Origin: Flavobacteriaceae bacterium
GTDB taxonomy: Bacteria; Bacteroidota; Bacteroidia; Flavobacteriales; Flavobacteriaceae
Assembly (NCBI GenBank): GCA_028279515.1
Contig: JANQNQ010000010.1
Coordinates: 1 to 64,000, forward strand
Reading direction: 5' to 3'
DNA length: 64,000 bases
In this document: positions 42,092 to 51,501 of the stretch, piece after piece
Numbering within the stretch: position 1 is the stretch's first letter
Layout: every line of letters starts with the position of its first letter
Position numbers and translations under genes: made by a program
Notes under the pieces: model-generated
Databases searched by the model: none
What the model was told of the DNA's origin: nothing
What the model saw: the letters and a program-made list of their open reading frames with translations, nothing else

Positions 42092-43003
42092 ATGGAACAT
42101 GAATACTATATAAAAAAATGGCTGAATGGCGAACTTACGGGCGATGAGCTCAAGGCGTTTGAACAGACAGACACCTATGCTTCTCTTGTAAAACTCACCA
42201 AGCATTCAAAAGGGTTTGCTCCAGAAGTCTATGAAACCGAAGCGGAACTTGAGAAACTGTTGACCAAAATTCAAGACAAAGGCAAGGTACGCACCCTGGA
42301 TCGTTTTAGACCTTTGATCACCGCTGCTGCGGCTGTGGCTGTGTTTGCCATGCTTTACTTTGTGGTTTTTGGTAATACAGACACAGTTATTGAGACGCAG
42401 GTTGCCGAAAAAACTGAAATATCGCTTCCTGACACTTCGAATGTGACGTTGAACGCACTTTCATCCCTTACCTTCAACGAAAAAGACTGGAAAACAAATC
42501 GCGAAGTATCTCTCGAGGGAGAGGCGTATTTCAAAGTTGCAAAGGGTGCCCGGTTTGACGTGAGGACCTCAGCAGGAATTGTGACCGTTTTGGGTACTCA
42601 GTTTAACGTAAAAAATCGAAAAGGTCATTTTGAAGTGATCTGTTACGAAGGATTGGTAAGCGTTACTCATAATGGCTCCACTACTAAGCTACCTGCCAAG
42701 AGTAGTTTTGTAGTCATCGATGGAAACATTACTGGAAGCAACGGCGTAGTGGCCAACCAACCTAGTTGGACTCAAAATGAAAGTACGTTTAAAAGTATTC
42801 CTTTTGAACTGGTGCTTCAAGAGTTTGAACGTCAGTATGGAGTTTCAATACTTGCCAACGATATTGACACCAATGTTCTATTTACAGGACGCTTTGTACA
42901 TAATAATATGGAATTGGCCATCAAGTCGATTGCCCTTCCCCTAAATCTCACTTATAAAATAGTAAACGAAAAACAACAAATAGTGCTTTCTTTTGAAGAT
43001 TAG
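42092..43003 (+). CDS. FecR family anti-sigma factor
   Basis: A 303-residue inner-membrane protein. The cytoplasmic part (1-73) binds the sigma factor, a membrane helix spans about 74-93 (ITAAAAVAVFAMLYFVVF), and the periplasmic FecR domain (about 97-190, TSNVTLNALSSLTFNEKDW and GEAYFKVAKGARFDVRT) is followed by a DUF4974 domain (230-303, FELVLQEFERQYGVSIL). It relays the TonB transducer signal to the sigma factor. The gene overlaps the transducer gene by 11 bases, giving translational coupling. Confidence 0.93.
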   Translation: MEHEYYIKKWLNGELTGDELKAFEQTDTYASLVKLTKHSKGFAPEVYETEAELEKLLTKIQDKGKVRTLDRFRPLITAAAAVAVFAMLYFVVFGNTDTVIETQVAEKTEISLPDTSNVTLNALSSLTFNEKDWKTNREVSLEGEAYFKVAKGARFDVRTSAGIVTVLGTQFNVKNRKGHFEVICYEGLVSVTHNGSTTKLPAKSSFVVIDGNITGSNGVVANQPSWTQNESTFKSIPFELVLQEFERQYGVSILANDIDTNVLFTGRFVHNNMELAIKSIALPLNLTYKIVNEKQQIVLSFED

Positions 43004-45530
43004 TAAGGCCGTAATACCCATTCTATTACTGCTACTGTTCTCATGCTTCTCTCTCTTTGCCCAAGAAGTAGATAACAAGCTGGCGCTTGTTGACGTGCTC
43101 AATACACTCGAGAAGCGCTTTGACGTTAGTTTTACTTATGTAGATGAGAATATAGAAGGTATTAAAGTCGAAACGCCTTCAGAATTATTGACTCTTCCTG
43201 AAACTTTAGACTTTTTGCAAGCCAACACAGGGCTTCTCTTTCAACAACTTAACAAGCGTTTCATCACCATCATAAAACCTAATCTTGAACAAACAGATAT
43301 CTGTGGAATCCTTGTTGACATTGACACTGAAGAAAAAATACAAGGGGCCACCATTCAATACAACGATCAAATTACTTTGAGCGATGAAAACGGTTACTTC
43401 TCCCTGACCGACATTGAGGGTGTCGGCTCCGTTTCGATTCGATTTCTGGGTTATAAGACCATGGTCTTTCGTGTAGAAGAACTACGTCAGTTACCTTGTA
43501 AATCGATTATAATGCGACCCAATATCGAAGCATTGCAGGAGGTCGTTCTTCAAAACTATATCACCGAAGGAATCAACAAAAAAATAGACGGTGCCTTTAC
43601 CGCCAACACCAAACGACTCGGAATATTACCTGGCCTTATTGAGCCCGATGTGTTACAGACCCTTCAGGCGTTACCTGGCATTCAAAGTATCAATGAAACC
43701 GTATCGAATATCAACGTTCGAGGTGGCACCCACGATCAAAACCTTATTCTTTGGGATGGTATCAAAATCTATCAATCGGGCCATTTTTTCGGATTGATAT
43801 CTTCCTTCAACCCCTATCTTTCTGAAAAGGTCACCTTGATCAAGAATGGAACCAGTGCCAGATTTGATGACGGGGTATCCAGCATTTTAGACATACGTTC
43901 TGAAGATCGACTTAGAAATACATTTGTTGGCGGCGCTGGACTCAATATGATCAATGGGGATGTGTATGGGAAGATTCCGCTTTCAAATAAAACAACCTTG
44001 CATGTTTCGGCGAGAAGATCTATGGCCGACATTCTCGAAACGCCTACCTACAAACAATACTTTGACCGCGCCTTTAGGGATACTGAGGTTATTAACTCGC
44101 AAAGCGTCAATAACAATCGGGTGATCACCACGGATCAGAATTTTTATTTCTACGACTTCAGTGCCAAGTTTTTGTACGACATCACTAATCGGGATAAGTT
44201 GCGATTCAATTTTATCAATGTCTACAACAAAATAGACTATTTAGAGACCACAGAGAACGCTACTGATTTTGAGGCAAAGACCAGTGGTCTGATTCAAAAG
44301 AATCTTGCTGGAGCTGTGAGTTATGAACGCGATTGGAACGAGCGCTTCACAACACAGGCACAAGTGTATTTCTCGTTGTACAACTTGGACGCCGTTAACT
44401 TTGATATCATCAACGACCAACGGTTAATACAAGAAAACGAAGTGTTCGATACTGGCGTAAAGTTGCATGCCAGCTATGACCTGAACAATCGCATCGAACT
44501 GCATGGTGGTTACCAGTTTTTCGAAGTGGGTATCAGCAATCTTGAAGATATCAACCTTCCTAGATTCAGACGTTTGATAAAGGAAGTCTTACGTACACAC
44601 AGTGGTTTTGCCGAGGCCACGTATAGCTCTGATGACAACCGTACCAATATTACTTTAGGCGGAAGGGTTAATTACTTCCAGAAATTCGACAAGGCACTGG
44701 TGCAACCTAGAGTAAGCTTGAATCAAAAGCTTTCTGATCATTTTTCAGTGGAAGTACTCGGTGAAATGAAAAGTCAAAGCACGACCCAAGTCATCGATTT
44801 TCAAAATGACTTTCTGGGGATCGAAAAGCGAAGGTGGCGTTTGTCTAATGAGGCCGATATCCCAATTGTTACAAGCAAACAAGCCTCTGTAGGATTACAC
44901 TACAGCAGTAACGACGGATTGATAGCTAGTATTGACGGGTACTTCAAAGAAGTGAGCGATATCACAGCATCTAGCCAGGGATTTCAGGACCAACTTCAAT
45001 TTGTAAGGGCCATTGGAAACTACAGCGCCTACGGAATCGATTTTTTGGTCAATAAGAAGTTCCGAAATTTCTCTACATGGTTTAGTTATTCGTATGCGAA
45101 GAATGACTATAGTTTTGATGACCTGACGCCTTCTGAGTTTCCGAATAATTTGGACATTACTCATGCCATATCATTCGCTGGAAGTTATTCGAATCGCGGA
45201 TTCAAAATTTCACCGGGTGTCAACTGGAGAAGCGGTCGTCCCTTTACAGAGCCCGTTCGCGGTGATGAGACCAACGGAAACCTCATCAATTATCAATCCC
45301 CAAACAGTTCTCGATTGGATGATTATCTGCGGTTTGACCTATCGGCTACGTATACCTTCAAGCTTTCTGATGGTATCACTGCCTTCGCGGGAGCTTCCGT
45401 ATGGAACCTAACAAACCAAACCAACGTGGTCGATGTGTTTTATCGCATCAATGATGACGATGAAGTAGAGCGTATCGAGCAAACCTCACTCGGTATTACT
45501 CCAAATCTTAGCTTGCGTATTACGTTTTAG
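42993..45530 (+). CDS. STN-domain TonB-dependent receptor (signal transducer)
   Basis: An 845-residue outer-membrane protein. Start codon TTG at 42993, inside the fecR end. Signal peptide (LLLFSCFSLFAQ); STN domain at about 24-92 (LVDVLNTLEKRFDVSFTYV, then TLPETLDFL); carboxypeptidase-like regulatory domain at about 103-185 (VDIDTEEKIQGATIQYND); TonB plug at about 210-310 (NVRGGTHDQNLILWDGIKIY); and a beta-barrel ending LSLRITF. The STN domain contacts FecR, so substrate binding would activate the sigma factor. Not accompanied by a SusD-like gene, so a non-glycan ligand is possible. Substrate is unknown. Confidence 0.92.
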   Translation: MKISKAVIPILLLLLFSCFSLFAQEVDNKLALVDVLNTLEKRFDVSFTYVDENIEGIKVETPSELLTLPETLDFLQANTGLLFQQLNKRFITIIKPNLEQTDICGILVDIDTEEKIQGATIQYNDQITLSDENGYFSLTDIEGVGSVSIRFLGYKTMVFRVEELRQLPCKSIIMRPNIEALQEVVLQNYITEGINKKIDGAFTANTKRLGILPGLIEPDVLQTLQALPGIQSINETVSNINVRGGTHDQNLILWDGIKIYQSGHFFGLISSFNPYLSEKVTLIKNGTSARFDDGVSSILDIRSEDRLRNTFVGGAGLNMINGDVYGKIPLSNKTTLHVSARRSMADILETPTYKQYFDRAFRDTEVINSQSVNNNRVITTDQNFYFYDFSAKFLYDITNRDKLRFNFINVYNKIDYLETTENATDFEAKTSGLIQKNLAGAVSYERDWNERFTTQAQVYFSLYNLDAVNFDIINDQRLIQENEVFDTGVKLHASYDLNNRIELHGGYQFFEVGISNLEDINLPRFRRLIKEVLRTHSGFAEATYSSDDNRTNITLGGRVNYFQKFDKALVQPRVSLNQKLSDHFSVEVLGEMKSQSTTQVIDFQNDFLGIEKRRWRLSNEADIPIVTSKQASVGLHYSSNDGLIASIDGYFKEVSDITASSQGFQDQLQFVRAIGNYSAYGIDFLVNKKFRNFSTWFSYSYAKNDYSFDDLTPSEFPNNLDITHAISFAGSYSNRGFKISPGVNWRSGRPFTEPVRGDETNGNLINYQSPNSSRLDDYLRFDLSATYTFKLSDGITAFAGASVWNLTNQTNVVDVFYRINDDDEVERIEQTSLGITPNLSLRITF

Positions 45531-45589
45531 GGATTTTTCCCCATGACACAACTTATTCATTTTCATAGATTTATCTTTTATTCCGGGCT

Positions 45590-47614
45590 ATGAAAGAAAT
45601 TCAACAACAAACCTTTATCAGACAAATAGGGCGTCTTGCGGCCAAACCTAATGGTCAAACTCGATATTGCTTTATCTTAGGAGCAGGGGCTTCTCGTCCT
45701 TCGGGAATTCCCACAGGTGCCGAATTGGCAAAAAGATGGTACAATGAGATCATCGAATACTATCATGAGGATGATCGACAATGGTTGGCCGATGAAAAGA
45801 TCGATGAGAGCAATGCGGCTAATTTCTACAGTAGAATCTACCAGAAAAGGTTTGAACAAGATAAGCGCGAAGGGTTTCAGTTTTTGCAAGAAACCATGGA
45901 AAGCATTGAACCTAGCTTTGGGTATTCGGTGTTGGCACAGATTCTTTCACAGACACGTAACAATGTGGTCATCACCACTAATTTCGATTCATTGACCGAA
46001 GATGCTCTCTTCACTTTTACCAACAAAAAACCGTTAGTATGCGGACATGAATCACTCACTGATTACGTAGAGCTGACGACCACCAGACCCATCATTGCAA
46101 AGATTCATCGAGACATTCTTTTTCAGCCCAAAAGCGCTCCGGAAGAACTATCAGAACTTTCTGAGAAATGGAAGAATGTGTTGCGCAGGGTATTTGAGAC
46201 CTACACCCCCATTGTAATCGGTTACGGAGGAAACGACGACAGCCTTATGAATTATATGGACGAAATTTCGGCTTCTGGAAAAGGGCTTTATTGGTGCTAT
46301 CGAAGCGACCCGCCCGAAGAACGTATCAAAGATATTGTCAACAAGTGGAATGGGCACTTTGTCAACATTGCGGGTTTTGATGAAGTGATGATGCTATTGC
46401 TGCAATCCCTTGATCTAAAACTATTGGATTCTCATATTTCTGAAGTAGCAAAATCCAGATCCAGAAGATACCGTGAGCAGGCTGAAAAGCTGGCTAAAGA
46501 AACAAAAGAAAAGAGTATTAAAGACGCATTTAAGTTCGTTTCTAAAGACTTTAAAACTTGGTGGGACGTTGACCTAGCTGCTAAAGCTGAAGAAAGCATA
46601 GAGGCCAAAGAGCTGATATACGAAAACGGTATCAAGAAGTTTTCAGACAGTCATGAGCTTCTCGTGAGTTATGCTGTATTCTTAGAAGATTTCAAGGGAG
46701 ATTATGAAGAGGCTGAGAGAATCTATCTGAAGAGTATTGAACTAAATCCTGATTACTATATAGCCACTAGTAATTATGCACTCTTCTTACATCGCAGAAT
46801 AGGAGATTATGACAAAGCCGAGAAATACTATAAGGAGTCTATAAAATCAAACCCTAGTGATGCCATTACCATTGGCAATTATGGTTATTTCTTAGAACGC
46901 ATTAGAAAAAACTATGACAAAGCAGAAAAGTACTATAAACAGTCTTTAGAGCTAGACCCGAATTCATTTTTCACTAATATCAATTACGGAATCTTTTTGT
47001 CTTCAATTCGGAAAAAGACCGACGAAGCAGAACAGGTATACGAAAAACTGTTGCGAATTTACCCGGACAATGGTAGGGTTCATACCTGGTATGGTTATCT
47101 TCTTGAAACGCAAAGCAAATCATATGACAAAGCCGAAGAGCACTACAAAAAGGCCTTGGCGATTAATCCCAATGAGTTTGACTCCAATTCTAACTATGCT
47201 GTTTTCTTGACCACAGTTAAGAATAAAATTGAAGAAGCCGAAAAATACTACCTGAAAGCTTATGAGATAGACTCTAAGAACCTATTTAACCTAGGAAATT
47301 TAGCCGAGAACCAATTCTTGCTAGGAAAAACTGAAGAAGGCGAAAGGTATGTAGATGAAGGGTTGAGTCAAAAGTCCATCTTTAATGAAAATCTTCTGTC
47401 GCTCTGGTCATCAAGATATATCTTCTTACCGGATAAATATCCAGAGGCCAAAGAGACGCTAATTGAACTCCTGAATAAAGGAGCTCGTCTCAAAGAGGCC
47501 GATTTTTCAAAAGGGATTGCTCATGCAAAGGCAAACAAACATCCTGATCTAAAAACGCTGCAAAAGATCGTTGACGTAATTATTGACAAGGCTTCGTTGA
47601 GTACATTAAAGTAA
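45590..47614 (+). CDS. SIR2 family protein with TPR repeats, candidate defence NADase
   Basis: A 674-residue protein. The SIR2 Rossmann core has GAGASRPSG (31-39), TTNFD (129-133), a candidate catalytic His173 in KIHRD and GYGGND (211-216). Residues 340-560 form about six TPR units, each of about 35 residues (for example NYALFLHRRIGDYDKAEKYY). SIR2 domains in antiphage systems degrade NAD+ upon infection, while the TPR array would provide sensing or assembly; this is established for related SIR2 defence families but not shown for this one. It sits between a TonB receptor and argS, with no partner gene visible. A housekeeping deacetylase is less likely because the zinc-binding cysteines are absent. 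Cytoplasmic. Role inferred. Confidence 0.82.
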   Translation: MKEIQQQTFIRQIGRLAAKPNGQTRYCFILGAGASRPSGIPTGAELAKRWYNEIIEYYHEDDRQWLADEKIDESNAANFYSRIYQKRFEQDKREGFQFLQETMESIEPSFGYSVLAQILSQTRNNVVITTNFDSLTEDALFTFTNKKPLVCGHESLTDYVELTTTRPIIAKIHRDILFQPKSAPEELSELSEKWKNVLRRVFETYTPIVIGYGGNDDSLMNYMDEISASGKGLYWCYRSDPPEERIKDIVNKWNGHFVNIAGFDEVMMLLLQSLDLKLLDSHISEVAKSRSRRYREQAEKLAKETKEKSIKDAFKFVSKDFKTWWDVDLAAKAEESIEAKELIYENGIKKFSDSHELLVSYAVFLEDFKGDYEEAERIYLKSIELNPDYYIATSNYALFLHRRIGDYDKAEKYYKESIKSNPSDAITIGNYGYFLERIRKNYDKAEKYYKQSLELDPNSFFTNINYGIFLSSIRKKTDEAEQVYEKLLRIYPDNGRVHTWYGYLLETQSKSYDKAEEHYKKALAINPNEFDSNSNYAVFLTTVKNKIEEAEKYYLKAYEIDSKNLFNLGNLAENQFLLGKTEEGERYVDEGLSQKSIFNENLLSLWSSRYIFLPDKYPEAKETLIELLNKGARLKEADFSKGIAHAKANKHPDLKTLQKIVDVIIDKASLSTLK

Positions 47615-49387
47615 TTACATACGCTCTGGTACTTCTATACCTAGGAGGGTAAAGGCACTTTTAATGGTGGCTCCTACCTTTTTGGCAAGCTGTACTCTAA
47701 AGATTTTCTTGTCTTCGTCAGATTCTCCAAGAATGGATACATTCTGATAGAATGAATTGAATTCTTTCACCAGGTCGTAGGTGTAATTAGCTATCAATGC
47801 CGGGCTGTGGTTCTCGGCAGCTAGTTGTACCAATGCAGGGTATCCTTGCAACTGTTTTAACAGTTCTTTCTCTTTAGGATGAATTTCTATCGCTTCAATC
47901 TTTTTTGAACTATCAAAATCTGCCTTCCTCAAAATTGACTGAATTCTGGCATAAGTATATTGTACGAATGGCCCTGTATTCCCCTGAAAATCCACTGATT
48001 CTTTTGGATCGAAGAGGATACGCTTCTTCGGATCTACCTTCAGTATGTAGTACTTTAAAGCACCCAGACCAATTACCTTGTATAATTCTTTCTTCTCTTC
48101 TTCGGTATATCCGTCCAGCTTTCCAAGTTCTTTCGAAATCTCTTCAGCTGTACTTCCCATCTCAGTAATGAGGTCATCGGCATCGACAACAGTGCCTTCT
48201 CTACTCTTCATTTTTCCTGTCGGAAGGTCTACCATTCCATAACTTAAATGGTACAAGTTTTTGGCCCAATCGAATCCAAGTTTTTTAAGAATCAAGAATA
48301 GCACCTTAAAGTGATAGTCTTGCTCATTCCCTACTGTGTAGACCATTCCTGTAATATCTGGATGATCTTTAACACGTTGAATTGCAGTTCCGATATCTTG
48401 GGTCATGTAAACGGCGGTTCCGTCGGCTCTTAGTACGATCTTCTCGTCCAAACCCTCATCAGTGAGGTCGCACCAGACTGAGCCGTCTTCCTTTTTAAAG
48501 AATACCCCTTTTGCCAATCCTTCGGCTACGAACTCTTTCCCTAACAAATAGGTATTGCTTTCATAATAATAGCTATCAAAATCTACACCCATGGCCTTGT
48601 AGGTCACATCAAAACCATCGTATACCCATTGGTTCATCTTTTTCCAAAGTGCAACGATTTCTTCATCTCCTGCTTCCCACTTTCTCAACATCTCTTGAGC
48701 CTCTAGCAATATGGGCGCTTCCTTCTTTGCCTGTTCTTCACTAATGCCTTCAGCAACCATGGCCGCTATTTCTTCTTTATAGGCCTTATCAAAGGCAACG
48801 TAATAGTTTCCGACCAACTTATCACCTTTTAACCCTGTAGATTCAGGAGTTTCTCCGTTTCCATATCGTGACCAAGCGAGCATCGATTTACAGATGTGAA
48901 TACCGCGATCATTGATGATCTGCGTCTTGTATACTTTATTACCGGCGGCTTTGAGAATCTTTGCAACCGAATAGCCCATAAGAATGTTTCTAACGTGTCC
49001 TAAGTGCAGCGGTTTGTTAGTATTGGGAGAAGAATATTCAACCAACACGGCTCCATCACCCTCTTGACCGTGACCATAATCTGTTCTTTCTTTAATGAGG
49101 TTGAAGAAATCCAGATAATACGAATCGGCTATCACCAAATTCAAGAACCCTTTCACCACATTGAATCGTACCACTTCTGAGACATTATCGACCAAATACT
49201 GTCCTAACTGCTCTCCCAGTTGGGCAGGATTCATTTTCTTTACACGTAGCATCGGAAACACCACAACGGTAATGTCGCCTTCAAACTCCTTGCGCGTCGC
49301 TTGAAACTCTACCGTATCTAATGTGGCGCCGTATAAGGCGCTAAATCCTTCTTTGACCTTTTGCGATAATGTTTCCTGTAGATTCAT
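47615..49387 (-). CDS. argS: arginine--tRNA ligase
   Basis: A 590-residue class Ia synthetase. N-terminal ArgRS additional domain (1-85), catalytic HLGH motif at 128-131 (following NTNKPL), a KMKSREGTV loop in place of KMSKS, and a DALR anticodon-binding domain at the C-terminus ending FTLLGIEVPERM. It charges tRNA-Arg. A TATCTTTG box (49408-49415) lies 20 bases before the start. The stop codon directly abuts the stop of the SIR2 gene on the other strand with no space between them. Confidence 0.97.
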   Translation of the reverse strand: MNLQETLSQKVKEGFSALYGATLDTVEFQATRKEFEGDITVVVFPMLRVKKMNPAQLGEQLGQYLVDNVSEVVRFNVVKGFLNLVIADSYYLDFFNLIKERTDYGHGQEGDGAVLVEYSSPNTNKPLHLGHVRNILMGYSVAKILKAAGNKVYKTQIINDRGIHICKSMLAWSRYGNGETPESTGLKGDKLVGNYYVAFDKAYKEEIAAMVAEGISEEQAKKEAPILLEAQEMLRKWEAGDEEIVALWKKMNQWVYDGFDVTYKAMGVDFDSYYYESNTYLLGKEFVAEGLAKGVFFKKEDGSVWCDLTDEGLDEKIVLRADGTAVYMTQDIGTAIQRVKDHPDITGMVYTVGNEQDYHFKVLFLILKKLGFDWAKNLYHLSYGMVDLPTGKMKSREGTVVDADDLITEMGSTAEEISKELGKLDGYTEEEKKELYKVIGLGALKYYILKVDPKKRILFDPKESVDFQGNTGPFVQYTYARIQSILRKADFDSSKKIEAIEIHPKEKELLKQLQGYPALVQLAAENHSPALIANYTYDLVKEFNSFYQNVSILGESDEDKKIFRVQLAKKVGATIKSAFTLLGIEVPERM

Positions 49388-49407
49388 TCGGCTAAAAATT
49401 TAAGCTG

Positions 49408-49415
49408 CAAAGATA
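49408..49415 (-). promoter_or_regulatory. Bacteroidota -7 box for argS
   Basis: TATCTTTG on the minus strand with the ATG 20 bases downstream. Confidence 0.7.
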
Positions 49416-49501
49416 CTCATAAATTCACTTCTGTATCAAGATAATTTGAAGCAAAGCAGTATCTTTATAGAACTTCGAAACAAACGGTTACCAGATAATC
49501 T

Positions 49502-49918
49502 ATGTTGCATAATGTTTCCTATAATAACCCTGAAATAAAAAAGGTCATTGATCACGAACTGGGGCAACCTTATTCTTTCCTAGCCAGAATCAAAATGGGT
49601 GGCATTGGCTCACCTAGACTTCCCATAATAAAAGCTTGCGATGAAATCAACGAGCTTCTCGTTCTTGACAACAATCGCAATGTTTGCAATATAGAATTGA
49701 GACCTAAGGGAATCATTGTTGGTTTTCGATCTCTTTTGGAGAGCTATGCGTTTACCATTCCATTTTACAAGCTTTCTGTGTATAAAGGAGACAGCCAAAA
49801 GTACACGCTATATCGAGATCAGCATTTTGTTCAGGTTTTGGCAAATGAAAGGTCGGCCCATGTCTTTCTGAAGCGCATCATCTCTCAAAAAGCGGCATAT
49901 CTAACTAGTACTCTCTAA
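49502..49918 (+). CDS. hypothetical cytoplasmic protein
   Basis: A 138-residue soluble protein, mixed alpha/beta, with no signal or membrane segment. The segment RIKMGGIGSPRLPIIKACDE and the later FRSLLESYAFTIPFYKLSVY are notable but match nothing I recognise. It is the first gene of a possible co-directional pair with the SDR gene 67 bases later. Reading frame is clean with ordinary codon use. Confidence 0.65.
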   Translation: MLHNVSYNNPEIKKVIDHELGQPYSFLARIKMGGIGSPRLPIIKACDEINELLVLDNNRNVCNIELRPKGIIVGFRSLLESYAFTIPFYKLSVYKGDSQKYTLYRDQHFVQVLANERSAHVFLKRIISQKAAYLTSTL

Positions 49919-49985
49919 GGCAGTAAAGCCCGACAAACCAAATACAAACCCTTGATTATTTGTATCTTAGATAAAATTATTTGCT

Positions 49986-51410
49986 ATGAAAATTCTGTTG
50001 ACTGGCGCCAACGGCTACATAGGTATGCGCCTATTACCTCTTCTAATTGCCGAGGGACATGAAGTCATCTGCGCAGTGAGAGACGCTTCTAGATTATCGA
50101 TCGACGAACAGATGCGGGTAATGATCACCATCCTTGAGATAGATTTTTTGAACACCCCTTCCCTAGATAATTTTCCAAATGACATTGATGCCGCGTACTA
50201 CTTGATTCACTCAATGACCTCATCAACCACCGATTTTGATGAGAAAGAGGCACGGTCAGCCAAAAACTTTAACCGCTATATGGTGAAAACAAAAGTGCAA
50301 CAGGTAATTTATTTGAGTGGCATTGCTAACGATAAGCACCTATCAAAGCATCTCTCTTCAAGAAAACAAGTAGAGGATATCTTATCCCAAGGAAACTATA
50401 ACTTGACCGTTATAAGAGCTGGCATCATAGTGGGGTCTGGAAGTTCTTCTTTTGAGATCATCAGGGACCTCTGTGAAAAATTACCCATCATGATTACTCC
50501 CAAGTGGGTTCTAACGAAAACCCAACCTATTGCTATTCGGGATATCCTTGAATTTTTAACAGGTGTTCTATTCAATGATAAATGCTATAACGATTCTTTT
50601 GATGTTGGCGGCCCCAATATCCTTAGTTATAAACAGATGCTACAATTATATGCCAAAACGCGTGGTTTTCGTAATTGGGTCATCACTCTTCCTATTATGA
50701 CGCCAAGACTTTCTTCGTACTGGCTGTATTTTGTGACTTCTACTTCTTATAAACTAGCCGTGAATCTAGTAAACAGCATGAAAATGGAGGTGATTGCGAA
50801 AGACAAGCGGCTTCAGCAAATTTTAGGGATAACACCCCACACTTATGTTGAAGCCATTGAAATGGCATTTATCAAAATCGATCAAAATATGGTCGTAAGC
50901 AGTTGGAAGGACAGCATGGTCAGTGGTCGATTTAAGAAAAGTTTACACCGATATGTCCAAGTTCCTCGCCATGGATGCTTAAAGGACGAAAAGACCATTG
51001 CAATCAATGACCCCGAGGAGGTAATGGATAGGATTTGGGCCATTGGTGGTGAAACTGGCTGGTATTATGGGAATTGGATGTGGAAAATAAGAGGCTTTTT
51101 GGATAAATTGGTCGGTGGCGTGGGGCTTAGAAGAGGTCGTACACATGCCGACAAGATATTCACTGGAGACGCCCTAGATTTTTGGAGAGTACTCCTTGCA
51201 AATAAGGGAGAGAAACGTCTGTTACTCTTCGCTGAAATGCGCATTCCTGGAGAAGCATGGCTCGAATTTCATATTGATGAAAAGAACATCTTTCGGCAGA
51301 CTGCCACGTTTAGACCCAAAGGAGTTTTAGGCCGAATTTATTGGTACTTGCTGATTCCTTTTCATTATTTCATTTTTGGAGGTATGATAAAGAACATTGC
51401 TAAAGGTTGA
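49986..51410 (+). CDS. SDR/NmrA-like protein with DUF2867 C-terminus
   Basis: A 474-residue protein. The N-terminal NAD(P)-binding Rossmann domain has GANGYIGMRL (7-16), YYLIHSM and IYLSGIAN near 110. It is followed by a DUF2867 domain from about 320 (EEVMDRIWAIGGETGWYYGN, then GRTHADKIFTGDALDFWRV). The combination is common in bacteria and of unknown function, possibly acting on a quinone or lipid. The gene's end overlaps the upstream part of the histidine kinase frame, but the kinase start lies downstream of its stop codon. Confidence 0.88.
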   Translation: MKILLTGANGYIGMRLLPLLIAEGHEVICAVRDASRLSIDEQMRVMITILEIDFLNTPSLDNFPNDIDAAYYLIHSMTSSTTDFDEKEARSAKNFNRYMVKTKVQQVIYLSGIANDKHLSKHLSSRKQVEDILSQGNYNLTVIRAGIIVGSGSSSFEIIRDLCEKLPIMITPKWVLTKTQPIAIRDILEFLTGVLFNDKCYNDSFDVGGPNILSYKQMLQLYAKTRGFRNWVITLPIMTPRLSSYWLYFVTSTSYKLAVNLVNSMKMEVIAKDKRLQQILGITPHTYVEAIEMAFIKIDQNMVVSSWKDSMVSGRFKKSLHRYVQVPRHGCLKDEKTIAINDPEEVMDRIWAIGGETGWYYGNWMWKIRGFLDKLVGGVGLRRGRTHADKIFTGDALDFWRVLLANKGEKRLLLFAEMRIPGEAWLEFHIDEKNIFRQTATFRPKGVLGRIYWYLLIPFHYFIFGGMIKNIAKG

Positions 51411-51501
51411 TTTAGTAATATTTTCTTTCAATTCTTATTTTTTTTTACTTATTTGCAATACACTGAAAGTTATTGATTTTCAGCTCGATTTAGCCTACAA
51501 G

